NCBI GenBank assembly: GCA_003484585.1 | Contig: DNBZ01000299.1 | Coordinates: 1 to 7,195, forward strand | Length of the DNA: 7,195 nucleotides | Source of the DNA: Bacteroidota bacterium | Lineage (GTDB): Bacteria > Bacteroidota > Bacteroidia > NS11-12g > UBA9320 | Reading direction: 5' to 3' | Shown: piece by piece, positions 1 to 4,835 of the stretch | Position numbering within the stretch: position 1 is the first letter of the stretch | How the letters are laid out: the number at the start of each line of letters is the position of its first letter | The notes under the pieces: generated by a model | Databases searched by the model: none | What the model was told of the DNA's origin: nothing | What the model saw: the letters and a program-made list of their open reading frames with translations, nothing else | Translations under genes and position numbers: made by a program

Positions 1-1194
1 CAAACATTTACTAGATCTGTATGGAAAACATGCGGTGACAATCCTATATACCCACAAGGTGGCACCTGGATATATGATAGAACCGGGTGGTGCCCAGGTA
101 TGGCAACAGATCTGGCAGAGTATGATATCACAAGTACAGTAACTGGAGGCGAATCTATAGCGTTAGATTACGGCTTAGATGCAGGATCTGGGGACTCTAG
201 ATACATAGTAAACAATCAGATAGTTAGTTACGGAGCATATAATTTTGGGTACGACCTAGGTATAGAAGATATAATGGAGCCATCTACTAAAGTGGAACAT
301 GCCAGAAATAATCCTACTTGTGTGAGCCCTAAAATGAAGGTGAAAAATAATGGTAAAAACAGAGTCTATAGTATGACTATAGATTACTGGGTAAATGACC
401 GAAACAATAAACGCACTTTTATGTGGCCGTGTGATCTAGGCTCTGGTGAGATCGAGACAGTATATTTTCCAATAGATAATTCTATATACACCTCAGGAAT
501 ACTAGGCAACAGTACCTTCTCCGCAGAGATAATGGCTATAGAGGGAAATACTACCGCTGATGAGTACAAGGCGAATAATATATATCACAGTACTTTTGAG
601 TTTCCAGATGTGTATCCTCAAGAGATTGCCCTTTTCTACAGAACGAATAACGGGACAGATGAGACTAGTATAAAGGTTTATGATGAATGGCAGACTGTCG
701 TTTTTGAACGAAGTGGGTTAGCAAACTCTTCAATATTCCGAGATACACTAAGACTTGGTTTAGGTTGCTATACCCTAGTAATAGATGATGCGGGTGGAGA
801 TGGACTAAGCTTCTTTGCCAATAATGATGGTGCAGGATTCTGCAGACTAGGAAAAGTTGGTGGTGGTAATTTAAAAGTTATAAACCCAGATTTCGGTAAT
901 AGTACTAAGGTTAATTTCACTGTAGTGCATGCTCTAGATGTACCAAACCTAAAGCTAGATTTAGGCTACAAGCTATATCCCAACCCTTCTAATGGTAAGT
1001 TTACTATAGCAGGTGGCGACATACAAGGAGCTATACATATGGTATACAATGGTCAAGGTCAAGTTATAAACCCTACGTTTATCAATAACGGGGAGTCATT
1101 ATCGTATGACCTATCATCCTTCCCTAGTGGGATATACTATGTACGAATGGAGAAAAACGGAATTGTTTGGAGCCAAAAAGTAATTAAAAATTAA
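1..1194 (+). CDS. Peptide-N-glycosidase F-related secreted protein with T9SS type A sorting domain, 5' end missing
   Basis: The frame is open from base 1 to the TAA at 1192-1194, giving the last 397 residues of a longer protein; the ATG at 100 is an internal Met because the frame reads through it from the window edge. Fragment residues 19-33 (around QGGTWIYDRTGWCPG) and the following DYG and NFGYDLG stretches resemble the C-terminal beta-sandwich of PNGase F-like proteins, which cleave N-glycans from asparagine. Residues about 100-160 look like a CARDB-type Ig-like domain, and 205-310 form another beta-rich module with a GCY and a DGLSFFANNDG motif. Residues about 320-397 are a T9SS type A sorting domain (YPNPSNGKFTI, FPSGIYYVRM, terminal QKVIKN), so the protein is probably exported across the outer membrane and released or anchored to the cell surface. 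Cysteines 11, 31, 107, 144, 256 and 281 could form disulfides. The PNGase assignment is from remembered motifs; catalytic residues cannot be checked and activity is unproven. The sorting-domain call is firm. Confidence 0.8.
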   Translation, partial: QTFTRSVWKTCGDNPIYPQGGTWIYDRTGWCPGMATDLAEYDITSTVTGGESIALDYGLDAGSGDSRYIVNNQIVSYGAYNFGYDLGIEDIMEPSTKVEHARNNPTCVSPKMKVKNNGKNRVYSMTIDYWVNDRNNKRTFMWPCDLGSGEIETVYFPIDNSIYTSGILGNSTFSAEIMAIEGNTTADEYKANNIYHSTFEFPDVYPQEIALFYRTNNGTDETSIKVYDEWQTVVFERSGLANSSIFRDTLRLGLGCYTLVIDDAGGDGLSFFANNDGAGFCRLGKVGGGNLKVINPDFGNSTKVNFTVVHALDVPNLKLDLGYKLYPNPSNGKFTIAGGDIQGAIHMVYNGQGQVINPTFINNGESLSYDLSSFPSGIYYVRMEKNGIVWSQKVIKN

Positions 1195-1207
1195 GCTGCC
1201 TAACCTA

Positions 1208-1233
1208 AAACACATATGTCTTTATATGCGTTT
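1208..1233 (+). terminator. Possible weak hairpin terminator after the T9SS gene
   Basis: Arms 1208-1217 (AAACACATAT) and 1224-1233 (ATATGCGTTT) pair over ten positions with one A-C mismatch around a 6-base loop, starting 13 bases after the stop codon. The stem is AT-rich and only TTTC closes it, so there is no proper T-tract. It could end transcription of the T9SS gene or be chance symmetry in AT-rich DNA; it also lies where the -33 element of the ribBA promoter would fall. Confidence 0.3.
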
Positions 1234-1240
1234 CTAAAGT

Positions 1241-1257
1241 AGGTAGAAATACTACCT
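1241..1257. promoter_or_regulatory. Inverted repeat overlapping the ribBA -7 box (candidate operator)
   Basis: AGGTAG (1241-1246) and CTACCT (1252-1257) are perfect inverted 6-base arms separated by AAATA. The right arm shares five bases with the TAnnTTTG box at 1253-1260, so a protein bound here would block RNA polymerase. No regulator is known for it from the sequence; a 6+6 palindrome can occur by chance. Confidence 0.3.
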
Positions 1258-1260
1258 TTG
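1253..1260 (+). promoter_or_regulatory. Bacteroidota -7 promoter box for ribBA
   Basis: TACCTTTG is an exact match to the Bacteroidota -7 consensus TAnnTTTG. A partial -33 match (GTTTC, 1230-1234) lies about 18 bases upstream. The box ends 10 bases before the ribBA ATG, so transcription starting the usual few bases downstream would leave a leader of only about 4-6 bases. Confidence 0.6.
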
Positions 1261-1270
1261 CACCACATAT

Positions 1271-2476
1271 ATGAGTGAATTTAAGCTAAATACCATAGAG
1301 GAAGCCATTGAAGATATAAAAAATGGCAAAATGATTATAGTGGTAGATGATGAAGATCGTGAGAATGAAGGAGATTTCCTTACTGCTGCTCGCAATGTCA
1401 CTACCGAGATGGTCAACTTTATGGCAAAGGAAGGAAGAGGTCTAATATGTGTACCTCTTACCGAGGAACGTTGTGATGAGCTAGACTTGAATCTTATGGT
1501 AGGTAAGAATACAGCTCAGTTTGAAACACCATTTACTATATCTGTAGACCTCATAGGTCACGGCACTAGTACTGGCATTTCAGCATACGACAGAGCTATG
1601 ACTATACAGGCTCTAGTAAATCCTAACACTGACCCCAAAGAACTAGGCAAACCTGGTCATATATTCCCACTTAGAGCTCGTACTCAAGGAGTATTGAGAA
1701 GAGCTGGACATACTGAAGCAGCTATAGACTTTGCCAGATTAGCGGGGTTTGAACCCGCAGGATGTATCGTAGAGATAATGAATGAAGATGGTACGATGGC
1801 TCGATTAAAAGACCTATGGGCAGTAGCCGCTAAGCACGATATGAAGATAGTATCTATAGCAGACCTCATAGAGTACAGACTAAAGCACGAAAGCCTTATT
1901 GAGCGTCAAATAGACGTAAAATTGCCTACAGATTATGGTGACTTCGAGCTTTATGCTTACAAGCAAGTAAGCAATGGTATGGATCACCTAGCACTAGTAA
2001 AAGGAGAGTGGGATAAAGAGGAACCCGTTTTAGTGAGGGTACACTCTAGCTGCTTGACCGGAGATATCTTTGGTAGCTGTAGATGCGACTGTGGTGAGCA
2101 GCTGCATAAAGCCATGCAGGCTATAGAGAAAGAAGGTAAAGGAGTAATAGTGTATATGAATCAGGAAGGTCGAGGAATAGGTCTTCTAAATAAATTAAAA
2201 GCTTACAAACTTCAAGAAAATGGACTAGACACAGTAGAGGCCAATATAGAGCTTGGTTTTCAGATGGATGAGCGTGACTACGGTGTAGGTGCTCAGATAC
2301 TGCGTGACTTAGGAGTAAGTAAAATGAAGCTGATGAGTAATAATCCTAAAAAACGTAAAGGGCTCATAGGTTACGGACTAGAAATAGTAGAAAATGTTTC
2401 TCTACAGGTAGAAGCCAATCCACATAATAAAAACTATCTAGCCACTAAAAAGGAGAAGATGGGACATGATTTGTAG
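1271..2476 (+). CDS. ribBA: Bifunctional 3,4-dihydroxy-2-butanone-4-phosphate synthase / GTP cyclohydrolase II
   Basis: Cytoplasmic enzyme supplying both precursors of riboflavin. The N-terminal RibB domain (residues about 5-205) converts ribulose 5-phosphate to 3,4-dihydroxy-2-butanone 4-phosphate and formate. The C-terminal RibA domain (about 210-401) opens the imidazole ring of GTP. RibB motifs visible are [10 protein letters not shown] (26-35), [10 protein letters not shown] (100-109) and RAGHTEA (145-151) with the active-site His147. In RibA, Cys261, Cys272 and Cys274 (HSSCLTGD, then RCDCG) align with the three zinc-binding cysteines of E. coli RibA; Tyr312, Asp333 and Arg335 align with its Tyr105, Asp126 and Arg128 active-site residues. 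The length of 401 is normal for the fused enzyme and both halves appear intact. The ATG at 1271 sits 10 bases after a -7 box and no Shine-Dalgarno is present. The 76-bp upstream gap is too short for an FMN riboswitch and shows none of its motifs. A terminator follows, so it is probably transcribed alone. Confidence 0.97.
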   Translation: MSEFKLNTIEEAIEDIKNGKMIIVVDDEDRENEGDFLTAARNVTTEMVNFMAKEGRGLICVPLTEERCDELDLNLMVGKNTAQFETPFTISVDLIGHGTSTGISAYDRAMTIQALVNPNTDPKELGKPGHIFPLRARTQGVLRRAGHTEAAIDFARLAGFEPAGCIVEIMNEDGTMARLKDLWAVAAKHDMKIVSIADLIEYRLKHESLIERQIDVKLPTDYGDFELYAYKQVSNGMDHLALVKGEWDKEEPVLVRVHSSCLTGDIFGSCRCDCGEQLHKAMQAIEKEGKGVIVYMNQEGRGIGLLNKLKAYKLQENGLDTVEANIELGFQMDERDYGVGAQILRDLGVSKMKLMSNNPKKRKGLIGYGLEIVENVSLQVEANPHNKNYLATKKEKMGHDL

Positions 2477-2508
2477 TTATTTACTGTCATAAAAAAAACA
2501 TTATATAC

Positions 2509-2540
2509 AAATGCCTTTCACAAACGTGGATGGCATTTTT
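2509..2540 (+). terminator. Intrinsic terminator of ribBA
   Basis: AAATGCC (2509-2515) pairs with GGCATTT (2532-2538). After one T-T mismatch, TTCAC (2517-2521) pairs with GTGGA (2526-2530), including one G-T pair, around the loop AAAC. A T-run (2536-2540, then GTT) follows. It starts 32 bases after the ribBA stop and ends only 14 bases before the next start codon, so the next gene needs its own promoter. Confidence 0.75.
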
Positions 2541-2542
2541 GT

Positions 2543-2550
2543 TATGTTTG
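2543..2550 (+). promoter_or_regulatory. Bacteroidota -7 box directly upstream of the small membrane protein gene
   Basis: TATGTTTG matches TAnnTTTG exactly and ends 4 bases before the ATG at 2555. If it is used, transcription would begin at or next to the start codon, giving a leaderless mRNA. The expected -33 position (about 2520) falls inside the ribBA terminator hairpin and shows no TTTG, which lowers confidence. Confidence 0.45.
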
Positions 2551-2554
2551 CTAA

Positions 2555-2845
2555 ATGTCAGGAGGATTAGCTGCAGGAGCAAACATAACTTTTAACTATA
2601 ATAAAGGTTTACGAAAAGCTAATCGTATCAGATATTCTAAGGTTAAAGAACAGTACGTAGGAGTAGGTAATGAAACTGGTACACCAAGAATAAGTAACCT
2701 CACTCCTGCCCAACTTGTAGAAGGCCGAAAGAGAGCTAAAGCCTACTATACAAAGAGAAATCTACGGATATATACTCAGATAATTGTAATCTCAGTTCTA
2801 GCATGCACATTAGTTGGTTTTACCGTTTGGTATTTATTAGCCTAA
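2555..2845 (+). CDS. Small protein of unknown function with one C-terminal membrane helix
   Basis: I do not recognise this 96-residue protein with confidence. Residues 1-72 are polar and strongly basic, with many Lys and Arg and a TPAQLVEGRKRAKAYY stretch (50-65) likely to be helical. Residues about 74-95 are a single hydrophobic membrane span ending one residue before the C terminus. No signal peptide is seen, so by the positive-inside rule the basic N-terminal part should stay in the cytoplasm, as in a tail-anchored protein. Small proteins with a basic TPEQL-like segment and a terminal hydrophobic helix are, as I recall, common in Bacteroidota and mostly unnamed. The frame, base composition and ATA/CTA-rich codons match the neighbours, and the gene lies between a terminator and the ABC-F promoter, which supports it being real. 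The ATG at 2555 is the only plausible start. There is no reason in the sequence to tie it to riboflavin synthesis. Confidence 0.75.
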   Translation: MSGGLAAGANITFNYNKGLRKANRIRYSKVKEQYVGVGNETGTPRISNLTPAQLVEGRKRAKAYYTKRNLRIYTQIIVISVLACTLVGFTVWYLLA

Positions 2846-2859
2846 GTCCCCTATCCTAC

Positions 2860-2867
2860 TAAATTTG
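2860..2867 (+). promoter_or_regulatory. Bacteroidota -7 promoter box for the ABC-F gene
   Basis: TAAATTTG matches TAnnTTTG exactly and ends 23 bases before the TTG start at 2891, predicting a leader of roughly 16-19 bases. The -33 region holds only TTAG (2836-2839), a poor match. The box lies in the 45-bp gap after the small membrane protein gene. Confidence 0.55.
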
Positions 2868-2890
2868 CACTCTTTTAAAAATACAATACA

Positions 2891-4810
2891 TTGCTTCATA
2901 TTCAAAACGTATCCTTCGAGTTTGGCGGTAACTACCTTTTCAAAGACATAGACTGGTTTGTAAAACCACGCGAACGTATAGGCCTTATTGGTAAAAATGG
3001 AGCCGGAAAGTCTACCCTACTCAAGCTTATAATGGGTCAATATGAGGTACGTGAAGGGGCCATCAACAAAGCGGGTGGTGTAAATCTTGGTTATCTATCG
3101 CAAGATATGATAAGTGAAGATGGCAATAAATCGGTACTAGAACACGCCAAGCAAGCATTTTCCCGTGCTATGTTCTTACAAGATGAGCTTGAGAAACTCT
3201 ATGCACTCATGGAGACTGACCCGAGTGAAGAAAATATTCAACGTATGTCTGATTACCAGGAAGAGTTTGACGCTCTAGATGGGTATAACATGGATAATAA
3301 GACTGCTGAGATTTTGGAGGGACTAGGTTTTAAAACATCTGATCTAGACCGACCTATGAAAGAGTTTAGTGGTGGATGGCGTATGCGAGCTGTTTTGGCT
3401 AAAATGCTCCTAGAGCAGCCAGACATCATGCTAATGGATGAGCCTACCAATCACTTGGATTTACCCAGTATAGAGTGGCTAGAGAGCTACCTAAGCGGCT
3501 ATCCGGGTAGTGTGATCATAGTATCGCACGATAGAGAATTCCTGAATAAAATGATTACTAAAACTGCGGAGCTGAGTGGTAAGAAACTCTATCTATGGGA
3601 AGGTAATTATGACTTTTTCTTAAAAGCTAAAGTAGAGAGAGATGACTTGATAAGCAGACAAGCGGCCAATCAAGATCAATATATTAAAGAACAGGAAAAA
3701 TTCATCAATAGATTTAAAGCTACAGCTAGTAAAGCCAAAGCAGTACAGTCTAGGGTGAAAATGGTAGAAAAAATAGACAAAATAGAAGTCATAGCTGAAG
3801 ATAAAAGCAATCTAAAGATAGACTTCAAGCTGGGTACTAAAAGCGGTAAAGTAGTGATGGACCTTAATGGTATCACGCAAGGCTTTAATAATCAGGTGCT
3901 TTTTGATGATGTAAACAGAGAAATAGTACGTGGAGATAAGATAGCTCTAATCGGAGCCAACGGTACGGGTAAATCTACTTTTCTAAGCATTATAGCGGAC
4001 GAGCTTCCATTTGATGGCACAAGAAAACAAGGTCATAATGTAGAACCTTCTTTCTATGCACAGCATCAGCTAGAGAGTCTGCACATGGAGTATGAGATAC
4101 TACAAGAACTGCAGTATGACGCTCCCCACAAGACTGAAATGGAACTACGCTCTATGCTTGGGTGTTTCCTCTTTGGCGGAGATGATGTATTTAAGAAAAT
4201 AAAAGTACTAAGTGGTGGTGAAAAAGCTCGTGTAGCTTTAGCCAAAACATTAGTGTCTGAGGCTAATTTCCTATTACTGGATGAGCCTACTAATCACCTG
4301 GACATAGATAGTATAGAAGTGATCATAGAAGCTCTAAAAAGCTACGAAGGCACGCTTATATTTGTATCTCACAACAGGTATTTTATCGAGAAACTAGCTA
4401 ACAAGGTTTGGTGGATACAAGACGAAGACGTACGAGAATATCCTGGCACATATAAGGAATATCTCTTTAAGCTAGAAAATGAAGGCTTCACAAGTGAAAC
4501 CCGAAAGCGTAAGAAGGCAAAACCTACTGCTTCAATAGAAGATAATTCTAAAAACTCTTGGAGACAAAAAGATGAGAAAGCGGAAGAATTAAAGAAACTT
4601 CAAAAAAAGCTAGACCAAAAAGAAGAGCAATTGACTAATGCAAAGAAGCATCTCACAGAGGTAGAAGCTAAACTTGCAGATGCAGCTAATCTAACTCCAA
4701 GTGACTTAGAGCAACTGAGTAAAGAGCACTCTTCTGCTAACAATACCGTACAATCTGTTACGGAAGAATACGATACCCTTCTAGAGAGTATAATAGAACT
4801 AGAAGATTAA
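2891..4810 (+). CDS. ABC-F family ATPase (YheS/YdiF-like ribosome-associated protein), TTG start
   Basis: Soluble protein with two ABC ATPase domains and no membrane segments. ABC-F proteins generally bind the ribosomal E site and act on stalled or specific translation states. Domain 1 has Walker A GKNGAGKST (34-42), signature FSGGW (159-163), Walker B with catalytic Glu184 (LMDEPTNHLD, 181-190) and switch His213. The charged inter-domain linker (about 244-310) is the part that reaches toward the P-site tRNA. Domain 2 has GANGTGKST (355-363), LSGGEKAR (440-447), Glu465 in LLLDEPTNHLD (461-471) and SHN (493-495). Residues about 557-637 form a C-terminal coiled coil. All motifs are intact and 639 residues is normal for this subgroup. 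The start must be TTG at 2891: a stop (TAA, 2876-2878) lies in frame just upstream and the next ATG is codon 48, after Walker A. The linker pattern is closer to YheS/YdiF than EttA, but subfamily is uncertain and nothing points to antibiotic resistance. It ends in a strong hairpin. Confidence 0.93.
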   Translation: MLHIQNVSFEFGGNYLFKDIDWFVKPRERIGLIGKNGAGKSTLLKLIMGQYEVREGAINKAGGVNLGYLSQDMISEDGNKSVLEHAKQAFSRAMFLQDELEKLYALMETDPSEENIQRMSDYQEEFDALDGYNMDNKTAEILEGLGFKTSDLDRPMKEFSGGWRMRAVLAKMLLEQPDIMLMDEPTNHLDLPSIEWLESYLSGYPGSVIIVSHDREFLNKMITKTAELSGKKLYLWEGNYDFFLKAKVERDDLISRQAANQDQYIKEQEKFINRFKATASKAKAVQSRVKMVEKIDKIEVIAEDKSNLKIDFKLGTKSGKVVMDLNGITQGFNNQVLFDDVNREIVRGDKIALIGANGTGKSTFLSIIADELPFDGTRKQGHNVEPSFYAQHQLESLHMEYEILQELQYDAPHKTEMELRSMLGCFLFGGDDVFKKIKVLSGGEKARVALAKTLVSEANFLLLDEPTNHLDIDSIEVIIEALKSYEGTLIFVSHNRYFIEKLANKVWWIQDEDVREYPGTYKEYLFKLENEGFTSETRKRKKAKPTASIEDNSKNSWRQKDEKAEELKKLQKKLDQKEEQLTNAKKHLTEVEAKLADAANLTPSDLEQLSKEHSSANNTVQSVTEEYDTLLESIIELED

Positions 4811-4827
4811 CTTCTAGTTCTATTTTT
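4792..4827. terminator. Strong hairpin terminator between convergent genes, stop codon in its loop
   Basis: AATAGAACTAGAAG (4792-4805) and CTTCTAGTTCTATT (4811-4824) are perfect 14-base inverted arms around ATTAA (4806-4810), with TTTTT at 4823-4827. The left arm encodes the last ABC-F residues and the loop contains its TAA stop. For the leftward gene, the hairpin begins 12 bases after the stop (4836-4838), followed by a moderately T-rich tract on that strand, so it may end transcription from both sides. Confidence 0.85.
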
Positions 4828-4835
4828 GGTTTAAG

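Noticed and set aside
384..569. Short leftward frame inside the T9SS gene
   Set aside because: Antisense to conserved coding sequence with no protein-like features of its own.
100..1194. A complete 364-residue gene starting at the ATG at 100
   Set aside because: The same frame is open from base 1 and encodes the conserved GGTWIYDRTGWCPG motif before this Met, so the protein is truncated by the window edge.
1195..1270. FMN riboswitch upstream of ribBA
   Set aside because: The gap is only 76 bp, shorter than the aptamer, and the conserved FMN-aptamer motifs are absent.
1684..1869. Short leftward frame inside ribBA
   Set aside because: Antisense to the conserved RibB core; a chance open frame.
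3253..3876. Two leftward frames inside the ABC-F gene
   Set aside because: Antisense to the Walker B, signature and linker regions; no independent support.
2891..4810. Antibiotic-resistance ABC-F protein
   Set aside because: It resembles the housekeeping YheS/YdiF type, and nothing in the context suggests a resistance locus.
1271..4810. A three-gene operon
   Set aside because: A good terminator follows ribBA and each gene has its own -7 box, so separate units are more likely, though read-through cannot be excluded.
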